This document shows, one piece after another, positions 24,579-31,415 of a stretch of 54,503 nucleotides of DNA. Each line of letters starts with the position of its first letter. The stretch's first letter is position 1. Both the position numbers and the translations under genes were made by a program. Source of the DNA: Acetatifactor sp. (GTDB lineage Bacteria; Bacillota; Clostridia; Lachnospirales; Lachnospiraceae); assembly GCA_029055435.1 (NCBI GenBank), contig JAIDDH010000030.1, positions 1 through 54,503 on the forward strand, read 5' to 3'. The notes below the pieces were generated by a model, which saw nothing but the letters and a program-made list of their open reading frames with translations, made no database searches and was not told the DNA's origin.

Positions 24579-27140
24579 ATGCGTTTTTTTAAGCTCGCCG
24601 AAAGATTTCGGGAGGATTGGCATTCCAGAAGAAATAAATATTGGGTTCTGGCGGCTGCTCTGCTGGCGGTTGTGCTGACGGTTCTGCTTGTGGGCAAAAG
24701 CAGTCCGCTGCGGGAGGATGCGGAGCATTATCTGGCGGGCGAGGGCTCCTACGGTCTGGCCTTTGGCGTCGGAGAACAGTATGTGCAGGAGTTTCGTCCA
24801 CAGTATGGCAAGCTGAAGAGTGTGGGCATCGTAGTGGATATGCAAAAGACGGCAGAACGAGAGGCCGACGGGCAGGAGACTGCGGAGCAGGACGGAGGGC
24901 AGGCTGAAGAGCAGACTCCGGGTAGTGTGAGACTTGGCATTGTGGATGGTGCGGGGCTTGAGCTCTGGTCGAAGGAGCTTTTGGCGGCGGAACTCTCTGC
25001 GGGCGTCTATACGGATGTGGATGTGAATTTGGAGCTTTCTGCAGGAAAGACGTATTATCTGACTGCGGAGAGCTTTCTGGTGGAGACGCTTTCGCCGGAG
25101 CTGGTGGTGTGCAGCACGGATTACGAGCTGCGGGAAAACAGGAGTCTTGCGGGGCGTGAGGAGATTGCGGGGACGCAGCTTTTGACCAGATACCGTTATG
25201 TGGATGCCCTGCTTCCGGGGACGGCGGCCAAGGCTTTATTGCTGGTGTTTCTGGCGGCCCTGGGGATTGCGGTGGGTCTGCCTGCGGATCGGCGTATCAG
25301 AGCGGCGGTGTCAGTTGTTTTGCTGGCGGCCGGGCCGTTTGTGCTGGGACGGCGGCTGGAGCTGCTTCTGCCTACTAATGTATTGCTTCCCCATGCCATG
25401 AAGTGGAATGTGGGACTGATGTTTTTGTTTGAGCTGATCGTGCTTTTGTGTACGCTCTCCGAACGGTTTACAATTGTGTTCTGCAATATCGCGCTGACGA
25501 TTTTGTACTGTGCAAATTATTTTGTCTATGCCTTCAGGGGGACTTATCTGAAGGCCAATGAGTTTACCGCTATCGGCACGGCAGTGGACGTGGCGGGGAA
25601 ATACCGGTTTCAGCCGGACAGCCATATGACCATGTGCTGGTGCATTGCGGCGGTGTTGGTGGTCTGGGGAATGTGTACGGGGAAGCCGGGAAAGGTGTCT
25701 GAACAGAGAAGGGAGCCCGGGCAGAGTATCCGTATCGGGAAACTTCGGTTTTCATGGAAGGGGATTCTCGTCCATGGTCTGGGTCTTGTCCTGGGTATCG
25801 CGCTTTTGTCCGGCGCGCGTCATGTGCTTCTGGACACAGAGCTTCTTCTGGAGCATGGCTTTAGCTATTACAGCGGCATCAACTCAGAGTATACCTATTA
25901 TTTTGACGGATATCTAGTGGGGAGTATGCTCAATATCAGGTATTCCCGAATCACAGAGCCGGCGGGCTATTCCGTGAGACGGGTGGAGGAAATTTTGAGT
26001 GCTTATCGGGAGGGAGGACAGGAGAATTCCGAAGGCAGTCAGGGGAGTGTGGCACCGGACGTCTCACAGGAGCTGCCCCATATTATTTTGATTATGAACG
26101 AGAGCTGGTCAGATCTGCGGGTAAACGGCAATCTGGAGCTCAGTCAGGAGAATCTCTCGTTTACAAAGTCTCTGCGGGAAAATACGGTCAAGGGGTATGT
26201 GAATGCCTCGGTGCTGGGCGGCGGCACGGCCAACTCGGAGTTTGAGGTATTTACCGGGTGTGCCATGGGATTTTTGCCGGATTCCTATTATGCGTATCAG
26301 CAGGCGGTGACGCATCCCATGCCGTCTATGGTGTCCCATCTGCAGGATTTGGGCTACTCCACGGTATCTATGCATCCCGAGCGCGCTTTGAATTGGCGCA
26401 GGAATGTGGTGTATAATTATCTGAGCTTTGAGAGACGGTTCTGGAAGGAGGATTTTGAGGGAGCTGAGGTCATTCACTCCGGGGTATCGGATGCCGAGAC
26501 CTTCCGTAAGGTGGAAGAACTGTATGAGAATCGGGCGGAGGGCGAAAAGCTTTTTATATTTGATCTGACCATGCAGAATCACGGCTATTACCGCAAGTCC
26601 AATGTGGAGCGGACTGTGGAGGCTGTGAATGTGGACTGTGATGAGGCGGATTTATATTTGTCTCTGGTATATGAGACGGACAGGGCCTTCGGGGAGCTGG
26701 TGCAGTATTTTGAGAAGGAGCAGGAGCCGGTAGTGATCTGTATGTTCGGCGACCATCAGCCCAAGTTTGAGACGGAGGATTTTTATGAGGATATCTATCG
26801 TCAGACCGAGGGGCTCACGGAGGTGGATAAAAAGAGGAATCTCTATAAAACGCCATTTGTCATCTGGGCCAATTATGACATTCCGGAGGCAGAGGGGCTG
26901 GACATCAGTATGAGTTATCTGGGTGTGCTTCTGCAGCAGACGGCAGGAGTCGAGATGACGCCGTATTTCCGATTCCTGGCCGGGCAGATGGAGGAGTATC
27001 CAGTCGTCACAGTGAACGGTTATGTGGATCGTGAGGGGAATTACAGTAACTGGTCGGGAAGCGGAGAGGAATTCCCGGATTACCGGATGTTGCAGTATAA
27101 TTATCTGTTTGATAACAATATCGTGGAGTGGGGATACTGA
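24579..27140 (+). CDS. LTA-synthase-like membrane protein, array copy 5
   Basis: 853 residues and the most divergent of the five. Its N-terminal external domain carries an acidic/glutamine-rich insertion (about residues 90-110, EADGQETAEQDGGQAEEQ). The catalytic domain keeps E508, T550 and D725-H726, but NHGGY is changed to NHGYY and NWNR to NWRR. It is the last gene of the operon; a strong hairpin follows 50 nt later. Function is expected to parallel the other copies, with a possibly different acceptor. Confidence 0.87.
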   Translation: MRFFKLAERFREDWHSRRNKYWVLAAALLAVVLTVLLVGKSSPLREDAEHYLAGEGSYGLAFGVGEQYVQEFRPQYGKLKSVGIVVDMQKTAEREADGQETAEQDGGQAEEQTPGSVRLGIVDGAGLELWSKELLAAELSAGVYTDVDVNLELSAGKTYYLTAESFLVETLSPELVVCSTDYELRENRSLAGREEIAGTQLLTRYRYVDALLPGTAAKALLLVFLAALGIAVGLPADRRIRAAVSVVLLAAGPFVLGRRLELLLPTNVLLPHAMKWNVGLMFLFELIVLLCTLSERFTIVFCNIALTILYCANYFVYAFRGTYLKANEFTAIGTAVDVAGKYRFQPDSHMTMCWCIAAVLVVWGMCTGKPGKVSEQRREPGQSIRIGKLRFSWKGILVHGLGLVLGIALLSGARHVLLDTELLLEHGFSYYSGINSEYTYYFDGYLVGSMLNIRYSRITEPAGYSVRRVEEILSAYREGGQENSEGSQGSVAPDVSQELPHIILIMNESWSDLRVNGNLELSQENLSFTKSLRENTVKGYVNASVLGGGTANSEFEVFTGCAMGFLPDSYYAYQQAVTHPMPSMVSHLQDLGYSTVSMHPERALNWRRNVVYNYLSFERRFWKEDFEGAEVIHSGVSDAETFRKVEELYENRAEGEKLFIFDLTMQNHGYYRKSNVERTVEAVNVDCDEADLYLSLVYETDRAFGELVQYFEKEQEPVVICMFGDHQPKFETEDFYEDIYRQTEGLTEVDKKRNLYKTPFVIWANYDIPEAEGLDISMSYLGVLLQQTAGVEMTPYFRFLAGQMEEYPVVTVNGYVDREGNYSNWSGSGEEFPDYRMLQYNYLFDNNIVEWGY

Positions 27141-27192
27141 GGGCGGCAAATATGCTCCCAAATGAGGACAGCGGGAAGCGTGAAATTGGAAC

Positions 27193-27226
27193 AGGGCAAA
27201 TGATTTATCTGTAAATCATTTGCCCT
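27193..27226. terminator. Strong 15-bp hairpin between the LTA array and the XRE gene
   Basis: The perfect stem AGGGCAAATGATTTA / TAAATCATTTGCCCT has a 4-nt loop and lies between convergent genes. On the plus strand it is followed by an A-run, so neither strand shows a classic downstream T-run; in the minus direction the T-run precedes the stem. It is the likely transcription end for both sides but is not a canonical intrinsic terminator. Confidence 0.55.
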
Positions 27227-27234
27227 AAAAAAAA

Positions 27235-27621
27235 TTACACTGCCACGATACTGTCATTTCCTGCATCTGTTGATTGGGATGACTTTTCTTTAGCTCCAGA
27301 AGCCTTTTGTGTGCGCTGGAGCTTTAGATTTATAATGGCAAGAATCTCTTCCTGGTCATCCTCCGTGAGATTTCTGTATTTTGACAGCATTTGTGTTTCG
27401 GAGGTGTTTAAGATATTGCCTACGATTCCAAACAGCAGATAATCCGCTGAGATTGCGAAAATTTCGCACATTTTTATGACCTGTTCCAAGGTGGGTTTAC
27501 TCTTTTTGTTTTTCCAGTCAGTCAGAGGACTTTTCTTTAAATCCAGTTTTTTCCCGAATTCATTTCCGGTAATGCCGATTTTTGTGCATTCTGCGCTGAT
27601 TCGTGCGTACATTTCATCCAT
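27235..27621 (-). CDS. XRE-family transcriptional regulator
   Basis: 128 residues with an N-terminal lambda-repressor-like helix-turn-helix (about residues 5-62: ITGNEFGKKLDLKKSPLTDWKN, then a helix to ADYLLFG) and a hydrophilic tail. It is divergent from a second, smaller XRE gene. Two identical palindromes TGCGAAAATTTCGCA lie in the shared upstream region and a third copy lies inside this gene (27454-27468). The likely role is autoregulation and control of the rightward XRE-GDPD operon; which XRE protein binds the palindromes is unknown. The ATG at 27621 has only a weak ribosome binding site. Confidence 0.88.
   Translation of the reverse strand: MDEMYARISAECTKIGITGNEFGKKLDLKKSPLTDWKNKKSKPTLEQVIKMCEIFAISADYLLFGIVGNILNTSETQMLSKYRNLTEDDQEEILAIINLKLQRTQKASGAKEKSSQSTDAGNDSIVAV
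27454..27468. promoter_or_regulatory. Intragenic copy of the XRE operator palindrome
   Basis: TGCGAAAATTTCGCA here is identical over 15 nt to the two copies in the divergent promoter region. It lies within the minus-strand XRE gene, coding Cys-Glu-Ile-Phe-Ala. An exact 15-nt match by chance is very unlikely, although the encoded segment is of a kind common in XRE proteins. Confidence 0.6.
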
Positions 27622-27702
27622 AAAAACACCACGCCTTTCCGTGTTGAGAGAAGCTTGTACTCAGAAAAGCTTCTTTTTTTATGCTTATCTGTAGGTAACA
27701 AT

Positions 27703-27754
27703 TGCGAAAATTTCGCATAATTTTGTTGACATTGCGAAAATTTCGCATTATCAT
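27703..27754 (+). promoter_or_regulatory. Twin palindromic operators and rightward promoter between divergent XRE genes
   Basis: Two copies of TGCGAAAATTTCGCA (27703-27717 and 27733-27747) have centres 30 bp apart, close to three helical turns. The second lies exactly in the spacer of a strong promoter: TTGACA (27726-27731), 17 nt, TATCAT (27749-27754). Binding there should block RNA polymerase; the first copy lies toward the leftward XRE gene and could control it. Confidence 0.8.
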
Positions 27755-27847
27755 TAAATTGATTTACTAATTAATCAAATCTTAGCATTATGAGGGCGTG
27801 AAGTCAAACATTCCTTATAAACAGAAGATGAAACAGGAGGCGGCGCT

Positions 27848-28045
27848 TTGAGAAGGAAGAGGCCCATGACGGCGTTTGAGGTGGATGTCAAAAAAAGGCT
27901 CATCGATAAAGGGATGACGCATACGGAGCTGGCAGAGCGGCTCGGAATCAAGAAGCAGTATCTGACGTTGGTTCTCTCAGGGGAACGGAAGAACAGCAGG
28001 TATGTGGAAAAGATAAGAGAGATACTGGAGATAGAAGAGGGATAA
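27848..28045 (+). CDS. Small XRE-family helix-turn-helix protein
   Basis: A 65-residue protein made almost only of a helix-turn-helix domain: FEVDVKKRLIDKGMTHTELAERLGIKKQYLTLVLSG. It starts with TTG at 27848, chosen because AGGAGG stands 7 nt upstream; ATG 27866, also preceded by a purine-rich AGGAAGAGG, is an alternative start. It is transcribed from the operator-controlled promoter at 27726-27754 and ends 3 nt before the GDPD gene. It may act as a second, Cro-like partner of the divergent XRE repressor. Confidence 0.8.
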   Translation: MRRKRPMTAFEVDVKKRLIDKGMTHTELAERLGIKKQYLTLVLSGERKNSRYVEKIREILEIEEG

Positions 28046-28048
28046 AAA

Positions 28049-29272
28049 GTGGAGAATGTCTGCCAAAGAGAAGAAAACAATAAAGAGATAGAGAAGGAAA
28101 AAGACGAGAAAGAGTTAAGAGCGGAAAAAGTACGAAAGCAAACCGGCAAAGGATGGCTCATCGCAAAGCTTGTGGCGATTCTGGTGCTCGCCATGGGGCT
28201 TGTGGTAATGACTGTGTGCATAGAGAGGGGAGAGAGCTTTTCCTTGCTGCTTGTAGATCTGCGGACGAGATTTGTGGACAATGCGCTGTTTCCATATGCT
28301 TTTAGAAATAAACTGATTGTACTGGCCGCCGTATTCCTTCTGCTGATTGTTGTGGCTTTGTTTACACAGGATTTCTGGTGGAAGCTGAAGCTGGGAAAGT
28401 GGGAGGTGGTTGTAAGCCCGCAGGCAGCATGTTTTCGGTGGGGGTGGAACCTGTGTCTGATTGTCGTGGCCGCCGCGTTTGTCGTTCAGGGAGTGAGGTT
28501 TACGCATCCCACGGTGAGAGCCGCATGGAAGGAATGGGATGGGGATGCATTGATTGCCCATGCCGGTGGAGGAATTGAGGAGCAGAACTATACCAACAGC
28601 AAGGAGGCGTTCATAAGCAGTTATGAGGCCGGTATGCGAACTATCGAGATAGACTTTGTGCTTACTTCGGATGACAAGCTGGTGTGCTGCCATGATTGGA
28701 AAAAGCAGATGTGCAGTGATTATGAAGCAGAATATGTCTATTCGGAGGAGGAATTTCTGAATATACGGATTTATGACCGTTTTACGCCCATGTCTCTGGA
28801 GACTCTGATGGAATTGATGAAAATTTATGACGATGTGCTGATTGTGACGGACACTAAGGATAGGAAGATAGAGCTGGTGCAGAAGGAGTTTCAGATTTTG
28901 GTGGACACGGCAAAGATGGTGGGAGCCCCGGAGCTTTTGGATCGTTTTGTGGTGCAGATTTATGACTATGAGATGTATGATGCCGTGGAGGCAATCTACT
29001 CGTTTCCCTCGTATGTCCTGACTCTGTATCGTCTGGGCGGTGTGGACGAGGAGAGTTTTCGAGAGCATTGCAGATTCCTGAGGAATAGGGATATCAATTC
29101 CATCACCATGCGGCAGAGCTGGTTCCAGCCGGAGTTTAAGGAGATAGCGGATACTTATGGGATCGATATCTATGTCCACACAGTGAACAATGCGGATACG
29201 GTGGAGGAGATGCAGGCCTGGGGCGTGCGGGGATTCTACACGGACTATGTGACACCGGATATGATACCATGA
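28049..29272 (+). CDS. Membrane-anchored glycerophosphodiester phosphodiesterase family protein
   Basis: 407 residues. A charged N-terminus is followed by about three membrane helices (near 35-55, 90-110 and 130-150) and a catalytic GDPD domain predicted outside the cell. Catalytic-type histidines are H171 (IAHAGGG) and H215 (CHDW), with acidic IEIDF between them and YTNSKEAF after the first. GDPD enzymes hydrolyse glycerophosphodiesters to glycerol-3-phosphate. The usual HR dipeptide reads HA here, as I recall for a YTNS subfamily. The GTG start lies 3 nt after the small XRE gene with GAGGG upstream. Sitting beside five LtaS-like genes, it could trim or recycle a glycerophosphate polymer; this is inferred. 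Confidence 0.85.
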   Translation: MENVCQREENNKEIEKEKDEKELRAEKVRKQTGKGWLIAKLVAILVLAMGLVVMTVCIERGESFSLLLVDLRTRFVDNALFPYAFRNKLIVLAAVFLLLIVVALFTQDFWWKLKLGKWEVVVSPQAACFRWGWNLCLIVVAAAFVVQGVRFTHPTVRAAWKEWDGDALIAHAGGGIEEQNYTNSKEAFISSYEAGMRTIEIDFVLTSDDKLVCCHDWKKQMCSDYEAEYVYSEEEFLNIRIYDRFTPMSLETLMELMKIYDDVLIVTDTKDRKIELVQKEFQILVDTAKMVGAPELLDRFVVQIYDYEMYDAVEAIYSFPSYVLTLYRLGGVDEESFREHCRFLRNRDINSITMRQSWFQPEFKEIADTYGIDIYVHTVNNADTVEEMQAWGVRGFYTDYVTPDMIP

Positions 29273-29292
29273 TTGCGAAGCAGTCATGGTAT
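29264..29292. terminator. Inverted repeat at the end of the GDPD gene
   Basis: ATACCATGA (29264-29272, including the GDPD stop) and TCATGGTAT (29284-29292) form a 9-bp stem with an 11-nt loop. No T-run follows, so termination is only possible, not assured. Confidence 0.35.
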
Positions 29293-29360
29293 GTTTGAGG
29301 CGAAAGATATATTATCAAAGGAACTGTTTATGGACGGGGCATATAAGGAATACAAAAGGT

Positions 29361-29912
29361 TTAGGAGTGTAGAAAACATATTCTGATATAAGCATCCTCA
29401 TCCAGCTCCGGGTTTGTAAACTGATCCCAGCCTTCATGGGTAAAGATGGCATACCAGCTCATACTCTCGTCAAAACAATATATGTCTGCCGGCAGCCACA
29501 GATCATAAAGCTGATGACCGTTATTCCATGCGTACTGTTCATTGTTCCATTCTTCGGTAATCTTATGGGCGAGGTACGTTCCCTGTATACTGATGACTGT
29601 GTCTTTGGGGTAGTCCATGGAAAATCGTTTATTGTCTCTCACCCGTTCATTGGAAAACAAGTCCCACATGGCAAAGACAGTGGGTTTGTCGTTTAAGAAT
29701 GCAGCGGCGGTCTCCATGCGGCACATTTTCCGGTAGTTGTCATTGTCCAGCAGATATTCCCATAAATATCCATCATAATAGAGTCCATCGGAATATGGAA
29801 TTAAAGTGGCAATATGTTTTTGGTAATGGTCGCTTGCAGTATTGACAAATTGCCGGATAAAGGATTTGCGCAAAAGTTGTGCTTTTTCGGGCGGCAAGAT
29901 TTTAAATTCCAT
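29361..29912 (-). CDS. DUF4275-like protein of unknown function
   Basis: 183 residues, soluble, with no signal peptide. Segments such as YLWEYLLD, CRMETAAAFLN, ADIYCFDESMSWYAIFTHEGW and the spacing between them resemble the DUF4275 family from memory, whose function is not established. It is followed on the same strand by no close partner; a small zinc-ribbon gene lies upstream. The region is more AT-rich than its surroundings. The start at 29912 has GGAGATAATTGCAAT upstream (AGGAG about 9 nt away). Confidence 0.6.
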   Translation of the reverse strand: MEFKILPPEKAQLLRKSFIRQFVNTASDHYQKHIATLIPYSDGLYYDGYLWEYLLDNDNYRKMCRMETAAAFLNDKPTVFAMWDLFSNERVRDNKRFSMDYPKDTVISIQGTYLAHKITEEWNNEQYAWNNGHQLYDLWLPADIYCFDESMSWYAIFTHEGWDQFTNPELDEDAYIRICFLHS

Positions 29913-29979
29913 ATTGCAATTATCTCCTCAGATGCCTTGTTTTCCTTAAGCGCTGTCGAATGTTTATGGCTGAAATGTG

Positions 29980-30204
29980 TCAGCGGTGTGCTCGTTTCGC
30001 CTTTTTAACTTTTTCAATATCTTCCTGGTTAATCCATTCTTCGGTATATCCGCAGGAGCAGCAGATATATCTGTTGACATTTACAGCAGAAAAAATAGTT
30101 GCACCTGTCATAATATTATTTCCAGAGCCGTAGGCGCCGGTGTAACCATCGACGATAAGAATATCAGAACTATTGCATTTCGGGCAGATTTTTGTATTTT
30201 TCAT
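29980..30204 (-). CDS. Small zinc-ribbon protein
   Basis: 74 residues with a two-knuckle zinc ribbon: CPKC near the N-terminus and CCSCG about 35 residues later, joined by a glycine-rich loop. A basic tail (KVKKAKRAHR) follows. No enzyme domain is present. Such proteins may bind nucleic acid or be stand-alone zinc ribbons; role unknown. Upstream of the DUF4275-like gene on the same strand. Confidence 0.65.
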   Translation of the reverse strand: MKNTKICPKCNSSDILIVDGYTGAYGSGNNIMTGATIFSAVNVNRYICCSCGYTEEWINQEDIEKVKKAKRAHR

Positions 30205-30403
30205 AATAGCATCTCCGATTGAAATAGAGTATATCTAAACGTGGTTGTTCTTATTGTAGCAATTCCCTGAGATTTTGCAAGTTCTTTGTATTTTTGGTGT
30301 TTTCCCGCTTTTTATTCTCATAAAAATAAAAGTTCGCTTTATGGAAAAGGCGACATCGCAAAAGCGGATGTGGCATTATAAATAGTCTTGGATAGCGGAT
30401 GTG

Positions 30404-30412
30404 TGATATAAT
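30404..30412 (+). promoter_or_regulatory. Extended -10 promoter for the methyltransferase
   Basis: TGATATAAT is a perfect extended -10 element (TG, one base, TATAAT at 30407-30412), 50 nt before the methyltransferase start. No clear -35 box is needed for this class. Confidence 0.5.
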
Positions 30413-30461
30413 CTTAGTGGCATTCGGAAAATAAAAATTGAGTTTTGAGGAGATAAGCGTT

Positions 30462-31214
30462 ATGAATCATGATGTAGAAAATGTAAAACAAGCCAAGAAC
30501 AGCTTTAATAATATTTTAGGCAATAAAAAATATGCCGGGATAATAAAAGATGACAAGCACTTATCTCTACTGCTGGATTTAGTAGAGGGTGACAAGAATA
30601 ACAAAATTTTAGATATCGGAACAGGAACAGGTTATCTGGCTTTTCCGTTAGCTGAAAAATTTCCAACAGCCAGTGTTTGTGGAATAGACATTGCAGATGT
30701 AATCGTTGAGAAAAATAATGCAACTGTCAAAGAAAAGGGAATTAGGAACCTTTCATTTGAAGTTTTTGACGGATTAAAATATCCATTTCCTGACGAAAGT
30801 TTTGATTTGATAGTTACCAGATACGCGTTCCATCATTTTCCGGATATTGTAGACGCAGTTCGGCAGATGAGCAGGATTTTGGTAAAAGGCGGAAAAGTGC
30901 TTATTTCTGATCCCATGAGAAATGAAAAGGATGATAATGGGGTAATAGATAGTTTTATGAGGGTTAAAAAAGACGGCCATATTCAATTTTATTCTTCAAA
31001 TGAATTAGATAAATTATTTATTAATAGTGGTTTTACAAAGGAAAAGCAAGTTATCACTGATATGAAATTTCCTTTTGCAAAACAGAGCGAATACATCGAA
31101 TTATATGATAAAATCACTGATAAAGATAAAATGTTATATGATATTAGCGAAAAGAATGGCATTGTATGGGTTAATCATATCGATGTGGGAAATACCATTT
31201 TTGTTAAACAGTAG
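30462..31214 (+). CDS. Class I SAM-dependent methyltransferase
   Basis: 250 residues with the Methyltransf_11/25 pattern: motif I ILDIGTGTGYLAFPLA (SAM-binding glycine-rich loop), acidic end of strand 2 (GIDIAD), FPDESFDLIVTRYAFHHF, then ILVKGGKVLISDP. The substrate cannot be read from sequence; small-molecule methylation of the UbiE or arsenite type is possible, but the cysteines of ArsM are absent. The ATG at 30462 follows GAGGAG by 9 nt. The gene is clearly AT-rich against gltB and the LTA array, suggesting transfer. Confidence 0.85.
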   Translation: MNHDVENVKQAKNSFNNILGNKKYAGIIKDDKHLSLLLDLVEGDKNNKILDIGTGTGYLAFPLAEKFPTASVCGIDIADVIVEKNNATVKEKGIRNLSFEVFDGLKYPFPDESFDLIVTRYAFHHFPDIVDAVRQMSRILVKGGKVLISDPMRNEKDDNGVIDSFMRVKKDGHIQFYSSNELDKLFINSGFTKEKQVITDMKFPFAKQSEYIELYDKITDKDKMLYDISEKNGIVWVNHIDVGNTIFVKQ

Positions 31215-31309
31215 AAAGTGCAATTTTTAATATAATTACATAATTATCAGAAAATAAATACATGAAAGGCGAGTTTGCAAACTATCAGACAATTTAGCAA
31301 AAAAAGTTG

Positions 31310-31338
31310 TTTACAGATGAGGAAAAAGGGTGTATAGT
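31310..31338 (+). promoter_or_regulatory. gltB promoter
   Basis: TTTACA (31310-31315), a 17-nt spacer and TATAGT (31333-31338) form a good sigma-A promoter. The expected start of transcription (about 31345) falls at the left foot of the terminator-like hairpin. Confidence 0.7.
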
Positions 31339-31341
31339 AGT

Positions 31342-31388
31342 AAAAAATCGCAAAGGAGCGAGAGATGGGCTCCCTTGCGATTTTTTTT
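31342..31388 (+). terminator. Terminator-like hairpin between promoter and gltB; possible attenuator
   Basis: The arm from 31342 to 31359 (A-run, then TCGCAAAGGAGC) pairs with 31369-31386 (GCTCCCTTGCGA, then T-run) with one A-C mismatch and a 9-nt loop, ending in eight T. It looks like a strong intrinsic terminator placed directly after the gltB promoter. The left arm holds a Shine-Dalgarno sequence AAAGGAG and the loop region holds ATG 31365, in frame with gltB. Confidence 0.7.
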
Positions 31389-31415
31389 GTATGCGAATGT
31401 GAAAGGAGAACTGCG

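Noticed and set aside
13859..27140. The tandem array considered as an assembly duplication
   Set aside because: The copies differ in length, in N-terminal domains and in inserts (GT2 fusion, acidic insert), so they are true paralogues and not repeated assembly of one gene.
27703..27747. The palindromes considered as a CRISPR array or phage attachment site
   Set aside because: There are only two adjacent copies with no spacer series, and no integrase or cas genes; the position inside a promoter supports operators.
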